Under the pieces are notes generated by a model, which saw nothing but the letters and a program-made list of their open reading frames with translations, was not told where the DNA came from and made no database searches. This document shows positions 40,049 through 49,309 of a DNA stretch of 64,000 nucleotides, piece after piece. Source of the DNA: Clostridiales bacterium (GTDB lineage: Bacteria > Bacillota > Clostridia > Christensenellales > Borkfalkiaceae); NCBI GenBank assembly GCA_003523255.1, contig DPGH01000002.1, positions 10,072 to 74,071 on the forward strand, given 5' to 3'. How positions within the stretch are numbered: the stretch's first letter is position 1; every line of letters begins with the position of its first letter. The position numbers and the translations under genes are program-made.

Positions 40049-41959
40049 ATGAGTAAAAAGAAAAAAGAAAAAACCGCCGGTTTTATGCCCGCGGTAAAGT
40101 CGATAGGCAGGTCGCTCGGCGAATATAAAAAAGCGGCTATCGTTACGCCTTTTTTTATGATAGGCGAAGTTATTTTGGAGTGTCTTATTCCGCTTATAAT
40201 GAGTAAACTTTTAGAGGCGATAAGTTACATCGACGCGCTTTGCCACCCCGGAACGGAAGCAAGCGCGATAACTCTCGAAAACACGAGCGGATGGATAAAG
40301 TCGCTTACGGATTCCGTCGGCGGCGCAAACGGTTACATATGGGTAGTTTTGATATTTGGCGGCGTTCTTTTGCTTATAGCGACGCTTTCGCTTTTATGCG
40401 GTGCCGGCGGTGGCAAATACTGCTCGCTCGCTTCAAGCGGACTTGCGAAAAATTTGCGCAAAAACATGTATTATAAAGTACAGGATTTTTCGTTCGCGAA
40501 TATCGACAAATTTTCTACGTCGAGCCTCGTTACCCGTCTTACCACCGACGTAAGCAACGTTCAGATGGCGTTTATGATGATAATCAGAACGGCGATAAGA
40601 GGACCGCTTATGGTCATATTCTCAATCGTAATGTCTTTCTCGGTGAACGCGCAAATGGCTTTGATATTCCTTGCGACGACGCCTATTCTTGCCGTCGGTC
40701 TTACGATTATCTTGGCGAAAGCGGTTCCGTTCTTTAACAAAATCTTCCCGAAATACGACTTTATGAACGAATCCGTACAAGAAAACATACGCGGCATGCG
40801 CGTCGTTAAATCTTACGTTCGCGAAGACTACGAGAAGGAAAAGTTTAACAAAACTTCGGACAACGTGAGAAAAGATTTCGTTAAAGCGGAAAAAATAGTC
40901 GCGCTGACCATGCCGCTTATGAACTTTTGCATATACGCCGGTCTTATCGCGATATATCTCGTCAGTTCGCTGATAATTTTGAGAGACGTTCAAAACAACG
41001 TCGCACCCGCCCTTAAGGTAACCGAAATACAGATGTTTATGACTTATTCGTTCCAGATGCTTATGGGACTTATGGTTATATCCATGGTTATGGTACAAAT
41101 TCTTTTATCCACGGCTTCGGCAAAGCGTATACACGAAGTTTTAAGCGAAGAAAGCACAATTAAAAATCCGCAAAATCCCGTAACCGAAGTCAAAGACGGT
41201 TCGGTCGAATTCGTAAACGTCGGATTTAAATACAACGAAAAAGCCGAAAAATTTGCCCTTTCCGCCGTTAATCTTAAAATAAACAGCGGCGAAACGGTCG
41301 GCGTTATAGGCGGAACGGGGTCGTCTAAAACCACGTTCGTTCAACTTATCCCCCGCCTTTACGACGTTACGGAAGGCGAAGTTAAAGTTGCCGGCGTTAA
41401 CGTTAAAGACTACGATATCGAAACGTTGCGCAACTCCGTCGCAATGGTGTTGCAGAAAAACGTATTATTCTCCGGCACGATTGCCGAAAACATGCGCTGG
41501 GGCAACGAAAACGCCACCGACGAAGAGATTATGGAAGCGTGCGACCTTGCGCAGGCTTCGGAATTTATAAAGAGCAATCCGCTCGGGCTTAATAGAGAAT
41601 TAGAACAAGGCGGCACAAACGTTTCCGGCGGACAAAAACAACGCCTTTGCATTGCGCGCGCGCTTTTGAAAAAACCGAAAATTCTTATTCTCGACGATTC
41701 GACTTCTGCAGTAGACACAAAGACGGACGCGCTTATCAGAAGCGGTCTGAAAAAATACGTTCCCGAAACGACTAAAATCATAATCGCGCAACGCATCGCT
41801 TCGATAAAGGAAGCGGATAAAATTTTGATTTTAGACGGAGGCGAAATAACCGCCGTCGGCACGCACGACGAACTTTTAAAAACGAATGAAATTTACCGCG
41901 AACTTTATTATTCGCAAAACAGCGAAGAGAAAAAGGAGGCAAACCGCAATGCCCGCTAA
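40049..41959 (+). CDS. ABC exporter subunit, membrane-ATPase fusion (1 of 2)
   Basis: A 636-aa half-transporter. About 380 residues contain six membrane segments (e.g. PFFMIGEVILECLIPLIMSKLL, WVVLIFGGVLLLIATLSLL). The ATPase follows with Walker A GGTGSSKTT (Ser replaces the last Gly), signature VSGGQKQR, Walker B ILILDDSTSAVD and QRIASI. The Gly-to-Ser change is often seen in heterodimeric exporters with one degenerate site. AAGGAGACCTA precedes ATG 40049. It pairs with the next gene, overlapping by 11 bases. The substrate is unknown; drug or lipid export is typical. Confidence 0.92.
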   Translation: MSKKKKEKTAGFMPAVKSIGRSLGEYKKAAIVTPFFMIGEVILECLIPLIMSKLLEAISYIDALCHPGTEASAITLENTSGWIKSLTDSVGGANGYIWVVLIFGGVLLLIATLSLLCGAGGGKYCSLASSGLAKNLRKNMYYKVQDFSFANIDKFSTSSLVTRLTTDVSNVQMAFMMIIRTAIRGPLMVIFSIVMSFSVNAQMALIFLATTPILAVGLTIILAKAVPFFNKIFPKYDFMNESVQENIRGMRVVKSYVREDYEKEKFNKTSDNVRKDFVKAEKIVALTMPLMNFCIYAGLIAIYLVSSLIILRDVQNNVAPALKVTEIQMFMTYSFQMLMGLMVISMVMVQILLSTASAKRIHEVLSEESTIKNPQNPVTEVKDGSVEFVNVGFKYNEKAEKFALSAVNLKINSGETVGVIGGTGSSKTTFVQLIPRLYDVTEGEVKVAGVNVKDYDIETLRNSVAMVLQKNVLFSGTIAENMRWGNENATDEEIMEACDLAQASEFIKSNPLGLNRELEQGGTNVSGGQKQRLCIARALLKKPKILILDDSTSAVDTKTDALIRSGLKKYVPETTKIIIAQRIASIKEADKILILDGGEITAVGTHDELLKTNEIYRELYYSQNSEEKKEANRNAR

Positions 41960-43892
41960 AATCAAAACCGCAAAAAAAGGCATGGTTCCCCCTGTCGGTA
42001 AAAAAGCAAAAAAAGGCACGTTTAAACGACTTTTGGCAATGCTTTTTAAAAGCAACAAACTACTGCTTATGGTAGTTGCCGTTTGCCTTGTATTCAGTTC
42101 GATAATAAGCGTCGCCTCGTCGATTTTTTTGAAAAATCTTATCGATATCTTAGAAAAACTCGTCGGCAGAGAGATAAGTTCAGACGCCGCCTGGAGCCAA
42201 CTTACCATAATATTTATAGTAATGGCTTCCGTTTACGGATTAGGCATACTCTGCTCTTTCCTGTATAACCGTTTGGGCGCGATTATAACGCAAAACTTTC
42301 TGCACGACGTAAGAACGGAAATGTTTGCGAAAATGCAATCGCTTCCGATACGCTACTTCGACTCGCACAATACCGGCGACGTAATGAGTATTTACACCAA
42401 CGATACGGACGCTTTAAGGCAACTCGTTTCGCAAAGTCTGCCACAACTTATTTCTTCGGCGATAAGCCTTGTTACGATTTTGTACCTTATGCTGTCTTAC
42501 AGCATATGGCTTACTCTGGTAGTGTTTTTCGGTGCGTTTTTAATGCTTTTCGTCGTTAAATCCATCGGCGGAAAAAGCGCGAAATATTTCGTGCGGCAAC
42601 AACGCTCTGTCGGCGAAGTCGAAGGTTACATAGAAGAAATGATGCAAGGACAAAAAGTCGTTAAAGTTTTTTGTCATGAAGAAAAATCCAAAGAAACGTT
42701 CGACGAAAAGAACGACGAACTTTTCACTAATATGGAACGCGCCAACACTTTTGCGAATATTCTTATGCCTATTATGGGCAACATAGGCAATATTTTGTAC
42801 GTGCTTGTGGCGTTTGTGGCGGGTATTCTGGTCGCTTCCGGCGCGAACAACGTTTCGCTTTCGGGTATCGGTTCGATAAGTCTCGGCGTTATCATGGCGT
42901 TTTTACCCGTATCGAGACAGTTTTCAAGCAACATAAGCCAGGCTTCGCAACATATCAATTCAGTCGTTATGGGTCTTGCCGGCGCGGAGAGAATTTTCGA
43001 GTTGATGGACGAACCCGCCGAAACCGACGACGGTTACGTAACGCTCGTAGATTGCAATATAGACGAAAACGGAGTTATAACCGAGAGTGAAACGCGCACC
43101 GGCAAATGGGCGTGGAAACACCCCCACAAAGCCGACGGAACCGTTACCTACACCGAACTTAAAGGCGACATACAAATGTTCGACGTCGACTTCGGTTACG
43201 TTAAAGACCGCATTGTTCTTCACGACGTTTCTCTTTACGCGCACCCGGGTCAAAAAGTTGCTTTCGTCGGTGCGACAGGCGCGGGCAAAACGACGATTAC
43301 AAACCTTATAAACCGTTTTTACGATATTGCAGACGGTAAAATAAGGTATGACGGAATAAATATCAACAAAATCAAAAAAGCCGATTTAAGGCGTTCTCTC
43401 GGTATCGTTTTGCAAGATACCAACCTGTTTACCGGTACCGTTATGGACAATATCAGATACGGCAAACTTGACGCGACAGACGAAGAATGTATAGCCGCGG
43501 CAAAACTCGCATACGCGCACGATTTTATAACGCGCTTACCAAACGGTTACGATACTATGCTCACCGCGGATGGCGCAAATCTTTCGCAAGGGCAACGTCA
43601 GTTGTTGTCGATTGCGCGTGCGGCAGTTAAAGACGCGCCGGTTATGATAATGGACGAAGCGACTTCTTCAATCGACACGAGAACGGAGGCGCTCGTTCAG
43701 AAAGGAACCGACAAACTTATGGAAGGCAGAACGGTTTTCGTTATTGCGCACAGACTTTCTACCGTACAAAACTCCGACGTTATAATGGTGCTCGAAAACG
43801 GCAGAATTATAGAGCGCGGCAGTCATGACGAACTTATCGAAAAACGCGGCAAATACTATCAATTGTATACGGGCGCGTTTGAACTGGAATGA
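41949..43892 (+). CDS. ABC exporter subunit, membrane-ATPase fusion (2 of 2)
   Basis: A 647-aa half-transporter with a basic N-terminus, six membrane segments to about residue 360, an 80-residue linker containing a beta-rich WAWKHPHKADGTVTYTE insert, and an ATPase with canonical GATGAGKTT, LSQGQRQLLS, VMIMDEATSSID and AHRLSTV. I chose ATG 41949 since AGGAGGCAAACCGC lies before it. Together with the previous gene it should form a heterodimeric exporter whose canonical ATP site is completed by both subunits. Confidence 0.92.
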   Translation: MPAKIKTAKKGMVPPVGKKAKKGTFKRLLAMLFKSNKLLLMVVAVCLVFSSIISVASSIFLKNLIDILEKLVGREISSDAAWSQLTIIFIVMASVYGLGILCSFLYNRLGAIITQNFLHDVRTEMFAKMQSLPIRYFDSHNTGDVMSIYTNDTDALRQLVSQSLPQLISSAISLVTILYLMLSYSIWLTLVVFFGAFLMLFVVKSIGGKSAKYFVRQQRSVGEVEGYIEEMMQGQKVVKVFCHEEKSKETFDEKNDELFTNMERANTFANILMPIMGNIGNILYVLVAFVAGILVASGANNVSLSGIGSISLGVIMAFLPVSRQFSSNISQASQHINSVVMGLAGAERIFELMDEPAETDDGYVTLVDCNIDENGVITESETRTGKWAWKHPHKADGTVTYTELKGDIQMFDVDFGYVKDRIVLHDVSLYAHPGQKVAFVGATGAGKTTITNLINRFYDIADGKIRYDGININKIKKADLRRSLGIVLQDTNLFTGTVMDNIRYGKLDATDEECIAAAKLAYAHDFITRLPNGYDTMLTADGANLSQGQRQLLSIARAAVKDAPVMIMDEATSSIDTRTEALVQKGTDKLMEGRTVFVIAHRLSTVQNSDVIMVLENGRIIERGSHDELIEKRGKYYQLYTGAFELE

Positions 43893-44785
43893 TAAACGAT
43901 ACGGTAAAGAGCGGCGGCGGTTCGCCGCCCCAAGGCTGTACCCTTTGCCCCGTTAAATGCGGCGCGATAAGAAGCGAGAGAGCAGGCGCGTGCGGCGCGG
44001 ACGACAACGTAAGAATAGCAAAATTTTACCTACACAAAGGCGAAGAGCCCGTTATTTCGGGTACTAACGGTTCGGGAACGGTTTTCTTTTGCGGATGTTC
44101 GCTTAGGTGTGTTTTTTGTCAGAACTACGAACTGTCGAGATCTTTGCGCGGAAAAACTTTTACCGTAAAAGAACTTGCCGAAATCTTTAAAAAACTGGAA
44201 AGCGACGGCGCGCATAACATAAATCTCGTTACCGCAACGCAATACGCCGATAAAGTAATAGAAGCGTTAAAGATATACTTCCCCGCCGTGCCGATTTTAT
44301 ATAACACGCACGGATACGAACGCATCGAAACGCTTAAAACGCTTAACGATTTCGTTTCCGTATATTTGCCCGACCTCAAATTTTATTCTTCCGCGGTTTC
44401 CGCACGTTATACCGGTAAAAACAATTATTTCGAGATAGCGTCCCGCGCGATAGAATATATGGCAAATAAGCCTATCGCTTTCGGTGATGACGGATTGATG
44501 AAAAGCGGAACGATTGTAAGACATCTCGTACTGCCGCAAAACGTACCCGACAGTCTTTCGGTTTTAGACTTCTTAAGCGACTTTAAAGATAAAATTTATT
44601 TAAGCGTTATGAGCCAGTATACTCCGTACGGCGATATTAAAAACTTACCGGAACTTAACCGTAAAATCACAAAAAGAGAATACGACAAAGTCGTTGACTA
44701 TGCCGTTTCGCTCGGATTTACGAATATGTTTTTTCAAGACGAAAAAAGCGCGAGCGAAGAATATATCCCCCGATGGGATTTCTGA
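43889..44785 (+). CDS. Radical SAM protein, PflA-like activating enzyme
   Basis: A 298-aa enzyme. The radical SAM motif is CGCSLRCVFCQNYE, a CxxxCxxC cluster. Upstream CTLCPVKCG and GACGADDNVRIAK suggest a second metal site, typical of the PflA-like group once called pyruvate formate-lyase activating enzyme. It generates a 5'-deoxyadenosyl radical to activate an unknown partner; no partner glycyl-radical enzyme is nearby. It overlaps the exporter by 4 bases (ATGA), so it is in the same operon. Confidence 0.85.
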   Translation: MINDTVKSGGGSPPQGCTLCPVKCGAIRSERAGACGADDNVRIAKFYLHKGEEPVISGTNGSGTVFFCGCSLRCVFCQNYELSRSLRGKTFTVKELAEIFKKLESDGAHNINLVTATQYADKVIEALKIYFPAVPILYNTHGYERIETLKTLNDFVSVYLPDLKFYSSAVSARYTGKNNYFEIASRAIEYMANKPIAFGDDGLMKSGTIVRHLVLPQNVPDSLSVLDFLSDFKDKIYLSVMSQYTPYGDIKNLPELNRKITKREYDKVVDYAVSLGFTNMFFQDEKSASEEYIPRWDF

Positions 44786-44810
44786 AAACAATATACGCCT
44801 CAAAATATAC

Positions 44811-44846
44811 AAAACCCGTCCGAACGTTTATGTTCGGACGGGTTTT
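44811..44846. terminator. Bidirectional terminator
   Basis: AAAACCCGTCCGAAC (44811-44825) and GTTCGGACGGGTTTT (44832-44846) form a perfect 15-bp stem. It serves the radical SAM gene (plus) and the permease gene (minus). Confidence 0.9.
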
Positions 44847-44878
44847 ACAATCTTAATCTAATTTAATTTTTTGCTGAA

Positions 44879-46369
44879 TTATTCAGATACGGTTGTTTCT
44901 TCGGTAACGACGTCGGCGATTTCGGGCGTACCCGCTTCTTCGGTTAAAAAGTCGTCTACAACTTCTTCGGTCGGTTTTTTACCGATTAACTTTTTAAAGT
45001 CTTCCGAAAAGAAGAAACCCGCTATCATTATAATCGCAAACACGATGAGATAACTCCATATCTGCCCGTGCGCGGCGTATCCCCTGTATGCACAGAAACA
45101 CATAAACACACAGCAAAGCGTTGCAAGCCCCGGCATAACGAAACGCTTGAAAAAGCCGAGTTCTTTGCACTTAATCATCATAGCGATAAATATAGGCACG
45201 TAAAACGCGTAAAGCGTTATTATCGAAACTTCGTCGCCTTCCCAACACCAGAAAAGCGGTACTCTGCCTTCGCCGAGAACGGTATTATCGAAGAAAAATA
45301 CCTGCCATTGCAAAAGCCATGCCGCGCAGAAAACGAGTCCTATTATCGCCGAATTGTGCGGCATATCGGTATGCTTGTCGACCTGACCGAAAAGTTTCGG
45401 CAAAGGTCCCTCGTTTCTCGCCGCGAGCGAGTACATACCGCGGCAACAGCCGAGCATAAGACCGTTCATGGTACCGAGACAAGAAAGAACTACGAAAACC
45501 ATAACTATAGTACCCATAACGGAACTATTGAAAAGCGAAGAAAACGCTTCTTGCGGGAGATTGTCGCCGGAGGCGATAATTCTTTCGGTAGAAAGCGCGC
45601 CCGAAAGACCTAAAAAGTATAATAAGTATACGCCGACGACGATAAGCGAACCGACGAATAACGCTATATAAAGATTGCGTTTAGAATTTTTAAGTTCGGA
45701 GTTTATCGCGGTGGCGATTATCCAACCCTCGTATGCAAAAGCAAAAGCGCATACAGCAGCAAAAATATCATTTGAAACTTCCTTTCCGCCCGCCGTAGTA
45801 AGAGAAGCGTTAAACGCCTTGAGCGTGGTGCCGTTGATAAGACCGGCGATTGTGCCGACTATACCCATTATAATTAACGGAACGAGTTTTATAAAAGTGG
45901 TAGAAACCTGAAATTTACCTGCAAGTTTAGGCGAAAGGGCGTTTACTCCGTAGCCGCATATCATAAAGAAAGCCGCAATCGCAAGATGTCCTGCCCCAGA
46001 TACGTCTAACCCGAAAAGTATAACAGTATACTGTGCGGAAACCCATGCGAGCGTAGAAGTAAGTATGGGATAATACATAGTGGTCATAAACCAGCCTACG
46101 TAATACGCAAAACGCTTGCCGAGCATGGCTTCGGCATAATCTACGACGCCGTTTACTTTTTCGTATTTAGCGGCGAGCGTTGCAAAAACGTAAGAGCAGA
46201 TTATCATAATCGCCCCGACAATCGCAACGACTAAAAGACTTTTGCCGATATTTGCGCCGGTATTAGATAAAACCTTTCCCGCTTTGAAAAATATGCCCGA
46301 GCCTATAACTATACCCACAACCATACATATTGCGGTTATAAGTCCGTACTTTTTGGTAAGTTTCTCCAT
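44879..46369 (-). CDS. Amino-acid permease (APC superfamily)
   Basis: A 496-aa transporter with about 12 membrane segments, starting EKLTKKYGLITAICMVVGIVIGSGIFFKAG, the GIGSGIFF-type first helix of APC amino-acid transporters, followed by AFAYEGWIIATAINSELKN. The C-terminal tail is acidic. I chose ATG 46369 as the start because GGAAGGGGGAAG lies just upstream and the first helix starts correctly. The amino acid carried is not evident. Confidence 0.88.
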   Translation of the reverse strand: MEKLTKKYGLITAICMVVGIVIGSGIFFKAGKVLSNTGANIGKSLLVVAIVGAIMIICSYVFATLAAKYEKVNGVVDYAEAMLGKRFAYYVGWFMTTMYYPILTSTLAWVSAQYTVILFGLDVSGAGHLAIAAFFMICGYGVNALSPKLAGKFQVSTTFIKLVPLIIMGIVGTIAGLINGTTLKAFNASLTTAGGKEVSNDIFAAVCAFAFAYEGWIIATAINSELKNSKRNLYIALFVGSLIVVGVYLLYFLGLSGALSTERIIASGDNLPQEAFSSLFNSSVMGTIVMVFVVLSCLGTMNGLMLGCCRGMYSLAARNEGPLPKLFGQVDKHTDMPHNSAIIGLVFCAAWLLQWQVFFFDNTVLGEGRVPLFWCWEGDEVSIITLYAFYVPIFIAMMIKCKELGFFKRFVMPGLATLCCVFMCFCAYRGYAAHGQIWSYLIVFAIIMIAGFFFSEDFKKLIGKKPTEEVVDDFLTEEAGTPEIADVVTEETTVSE

Positions 46370-46381
46370 AACTTCCCCCTT

Positions 46382-46421
46382 CCGAGTAAAATATAAGTTG
46401 TATTTTATCACTTTTACTCGG
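46382..46421. promoter_or_regulatory. Operator-like inverted repeat over the permease promoter
   Basis: CCGAGTAAAA (46382-46391) and TTTTACTCGG (46412-46421) are perfect 10-bp inverted copies, 20 bp apart, one in the promoter spacer and one just after the expected transcription start. That layout fits a repressor or a 5' leader hairpin. The remaining bases to 46637 are AT-rich with no gene. Confidence 0.5.
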
Positions 46422-46430
46422 ATAACGCAA
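46402..46430 (-). promoter_or_regulatory. Promoter of the permease gene
   Basis: On the minus strand TTGCGT (46425-46430), a 17-bp spacer and TAAAAT (46402-46407). Confidence 0.65.
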
Positions 46431-46637
46431 GGTAAATGCGAAAACTTTTCTAAAAAACGCGGTTTTTTATTCAAAAAATGCGTTTTTATGCAAATAATTA
46501 TTTTATAAATACAGATTTATACCGATTTTACATAATTGCGTCTACAAATATTTTACTCGCTTTAACGCTTTTGTAATTTAATTTTACAGATATCGGACGG
46601 AGCAATACATTATTCGTACGCATTTGTTTTTTCTCCG

Positions 46638-46666
46638 TTGCCTTGTGAGTAGTTATATGTTAAGAT
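46638..46666 (+). promoter_or_regulatory. Promoter of the GH28 gene
   Basis: TTGCCT (46638-46643), a 17-bp spacer and TAAGAT (46661-46666), 30 bp upstream of ATG 46696. Confidence 0.6.
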
Positions 46667-46695
46667 AAATAAAAACAAAAAAGGAAGTTATATTT

Positions 46696-48192
46696 ATGGT
46701 TGACGCGGTAAAATTTTCAAACCGATTAGACGTTTACTGGGACAAAGTTTTCGGACTGAATGAAAAACTCAATTACAAAATATTCGTAGACGGCGAATTC
46801 GTGGCTGACAGCGACAAAACGTTTTATTACCTTACGAATTTAAAAAGCGAATGCGAATATAACGTTACCGTTAAATACTTTTATAAAAACGGCACTATTC
46901 ATCACGAAGAAAACGCGATTTTTAAAACGCTTAAAATAAAAAAACGGATAAACGTAACCGAAGCGCCTTACTTTGCCAAAGGCGACGGTGTTACGCTTAA
47001 CACCGCCTCGATACAAAACGCGCTTAACGCTCTCGGTACGGAAGAAGAACTTTATTTCCCTGCCGGCACTTACGTTTCGGGCGCGCTTACGATAAAACCG
47101 GATACGAGTATTTATCTTGAAAAAGGCGCAACTTTGCAGGGTTCGGCTTTCCGTAAAGATTACCTCCCGAAAATTCCCGCTCGGTTCGAAGGGCTCGACT
47201 GCGAATGCTACAGCGCGCTGATTAACGCCGGCACAATGGACTCCGTCGGCGGTTTTAACACGCAAAACATTACAATATACGGTGAAGGTAGAATAATAGG
47301 CGGCGGACTTAAACTTTACGACGACATACTTTCGTATGAAAGGATCGCGCTGAAGGAATATATGGATTCGCTCGGAGAGGATATTAAGACATACGAAAAC
47401 AACGACACTATACCCGGAAGAACACGCCCCTGCCTTATAAGCATTTATAACGCTCAAAACATAGTCGTTTCCGGTTTAGAGATAGGTTTCGGTCCCGCGT
47501 GGAATCTGCATTATACTTATTGCGAAAACGTAAAGATAAACAACTGTCGCTTTTACTCTAAAGGTGTTTGGAACGGCGACGGCATCGACCCCGACAGTAG
47601 CGAAAATTCGGTTATATTCGATTGCGCATTCGATATGCAAGACGACGCCGTGGCAATAAAATCCGGCAGAAATCCCGACGGTAACCGTGTAAACAGACCG
47701 ACTAAAAACGTTAAAATATTCAATATATGCGGGTGCCACAGCGTATCTATCGGCTCCGAAATGTCGGGCGGCGTTGAAAACGTGTATATTTGGGACTGTA
47801 ACTTTGTGGACACTGCAGGCGGCGTAGGCGTTAAATCGACCAGAAAGCGCGGCGGTTATGTTAAGAATATTTTCGTAAGCGGCGTAATCTGCCCTAATAT
47901 TTCTATCAGAAAAGTAAACTTTAATAACGACGGAGAAGGCTATCACCGCCCGCCGTATATGGAAAACTTTTATTACGAAGACATTACTTTAACGGGCTTC
48001 GTTATAAGACAAAGCGGCTTACCCGACGAAGAGGACATTATAAATATTTGCGGCTTCGAGGAGGAAGAGTTCCACGTTAAAAACGTAACTTTTAAAAACG
48101 TTAAAGTAAAAGACTATCCGAGCAAAAAAGATCACTTTATCCGTGTAGAAAACGTAACTAATCTTACCATTGAAAACTTTTCTCGTGTTTAG
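46696..48192 (+). CDS. Glycoside hydrolase family 28 (polygalacturonase-like)
   Basis: A 498-aa enzyme. The N-terminal about 80 residues are an fibronectin-like segment (VDAVKFSNRLDVYWDKVFG). The beta-helix follows with GH28 signatures: NGDGIDPDSSEN with catalytic Asp, CAFDMQDDAVAIKSGR (the DD pair), and CHSVSIGSEMSGGVENV (GHG-like). It hydrolyses pectin or a related polymer. No signal peptide is visible, so it probably acts inside the cell on oligosaccharides. GGAAG precedes ATG. Confidence 0.88.
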   Translation: MVDAVKFSNRLDVYWDKVFGLNEKLNYKIFVDGEFVADSDKTFYYLTNLKSECEYNVTVKYFYKNGTIHHEENAIFKTLKIKKRINVTEAPYFAKGDGVTLNTASIQNALNALGTEEELYFPAGTYVSGALTIKPDTSIYLEKGATLQGSAFRKDYLPKIPARFEGLDCECYSALINAGTMDSVGGFNTQNITIYGEGRIIGGGLKLYDDILSYERIALKEYMDSLGEDIKTYENNDTIPGRTRPCLISIYNAQNIVVSGLEIGFGPAWNLHYTYCENVKINNCRFYSKGVWNGDGIDPDSSENSVIFDCAFDMQDDAVAIKSGRNPDGNRVNRPTKNVKIFNICGCHSVSIGSEMSGGVENVYIWDCNFVDTAGGVGVKSTRKRGGYVKNIFVSGVICPNISIRKVNFNNDGEGYHRPPYMENFYYEDITLTGFVIRQSGLPDEEDIINICGFEEEEFHVKNVTFKNVKVKDYPSKKDHFIRVENVTNLTIENFSRV

Positions 48193-48199
48193 TTTATAA

Positions 48200-48239
48200 A
48201 AAAAGCGAACTCCGTTTTTATATCAGAGTTCGTTTTTTT
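48200..48239 (+). terminator. Terminator after GH28
   Basis: CGAACTC and GAGTTCG (48206-48212 and 48226-48232) form a stem followed by TTTTTTT. Confidence 0.8.
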
Positions 48240-48245
48240 CATCTA

Positions 48246-48322
48246 TGGTGGAGGCGGAGGGGCTCGAACCCGCGACCTCTCGCATGTGAAGCGAGCGCTC
48301 TGACCAGCTGAGCTACGTCTCC
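48246..48322 (-). tRNA. tRNA-Val (anticodon CAC), 3' half unusual
   Basis: Read on the minus strand: acceptor 5' GGAGACG, D-arm, anticodon stem CTCGC/GCGAG with loop TTCACAT (anticodon CAC, reads GUG), variable AGGTC, T-loop TTCGAGC, encoded CCA. The 3' acceptor strand CGCCTCC and T-stem strand CCCTC leave an A-C and a C-T mismatch. The 3' half instead fits a tRNA-Ser-like end. Confidence 0.75.
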
Positions 48323-48337
48323 GTAAATTACCTGATT

Positions 48338-48366
48338 ATTTTAACATATTTGCGTTTTTATAGCAA
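48338..48366 (-). promoter_or_regulatory. tRNA-Val promoter
   Basis: On the minus strand TTGCTA (48361-48366), a 17-bp spacer and TAAAAT (48338-48343). Confidence 0.65.
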
Positions 48367-48417
48367 GCGTTTTCGGTCGCATTAAAAAATTATTTACGCC
48401 CATACTTTTATTATACT

Positions 48418-49305
48418 ATGCATAAGAAAACGCTTAAATTATCGCTTTTATTTATTTTTGTTTCAATGCTTACGGCTTGCGCAAGCATTTGTATGCGCTC
48501 GGTACCGGAATGCCGCGCTATGCCTTTTTACGACCTTTCGCCGAAAGACATCGTGTTAAGAGCGGCGTTTTACACTTCTTACACGACTTCTTCCGACGAA
48601 CGAAAGAATAACATAGCAGTTGCGGCAAAGTCGCTTGACAATGCTTTTATTGACGTTAACGGAGAATTTTCATTTAATCAAACCGTCGGCGAACGTACTG
48701 AAAAAAGAGGTTACAAACCCGCAAAAATCATCTCCGGCGGAAAGTTCGTTACAGGTATCGGCGGCGGCGTGTGCCAGGTATCTACCACACTATATAACGC
48801 GGCGTTGCTTGCAGGGCTTAACATAACCGAATTTCACCCGCATTCGCTCGCGGTGAGTTACGTCGCACCGTCTTTTGACGCAATGGTCAATTCCGGCAGC
48901 GCGGATTTGAGATTTATAAATAATACCAAAAATCCTATAATAATAAAAACGCACGCCGACGCTTCCACGATAAAAATAGAAATTTACGGCGAACCGATGA
49001 AAGAAAAGTACGTGCGCCAAAGCGTGATAAAAGGCGAAATACCTTCTACCGAAAAAGAAATAATACCCGACGCGCTCGGCGAATACCCCGATTTGTATGA
49101 AGGTGAAAGCAAGGTCTTAAAATACGGTAAAAACGGAATTATCAGCACCGGCATACTGATAAAGCAAATAAACGGCAAACCCGTTTCTACAAGCGTGATA
49201 AGGTGCGACAGATATAACCCGACCAAAACCATAATAATAGAGGGCACGGCAAAACGCGATGCCGCACCCCCTGACGATAAAGAAATTACCGATACTATTA
49301 CGTAA
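48418..49305 (+). CDS. VanW-family lipoprotein
   Basis: A 295-aa exported protein. MHKKTLKLSLLFIFVSMLTACAS is a lipoprotein signal with Cys at about 21. The VanW domain follows (GEFSFNQTVGERTEKRGY, GGVCQVSTTLYNAALLAGL, HPHSLAVSYV), then a G5-like tail. VanW proteins accompany resistance and envelope genes, with an unclear function. There is no ribosome site before ATG 48418; TATACT directly abuts it, so translation may be leaderless or start differently. Confidence 0.85.
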   Translation: MHKKTLKLSLLFIFVSMLTACASICMRSVPECRAMPFYDLSPKDIVLRAAFYTSYTTSSDERKNNIAVAAKSLDNAFIDVNGEFSFNQTVGERTEKRGYKPAKIISGGKFVTGIGGGVCQVSTTLYNAALLAGLNITEFHPHSLAVSYVAPSFDAMVNSGSADLRFINNTKNPIIIKTHADASTIKIEIYGEPMKEKYVRQSVIKGEIPSTEKEIIPDALGEYPDLYEGESKVLKYGKNGIISTGILIKQINGKPVSTSVIRCDRYNPTKTIIIEGTAKRDAAPPDDKEITDTIT

Positions 49306-49309
49306 AATC

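Noticed and set aside
39847..40056. 69-aa plus-strand frame before the exporter
   Set aside because: It runs across the consensus promoter and ribosome site of the exporter operon and has no ribosome site.
41949..43892. Start at 41886 for the second exporter gene
   Set aside because: The extension overlaps 73 bases of the previous gene and has no ribosome site; AGGAGG precedes 41949.
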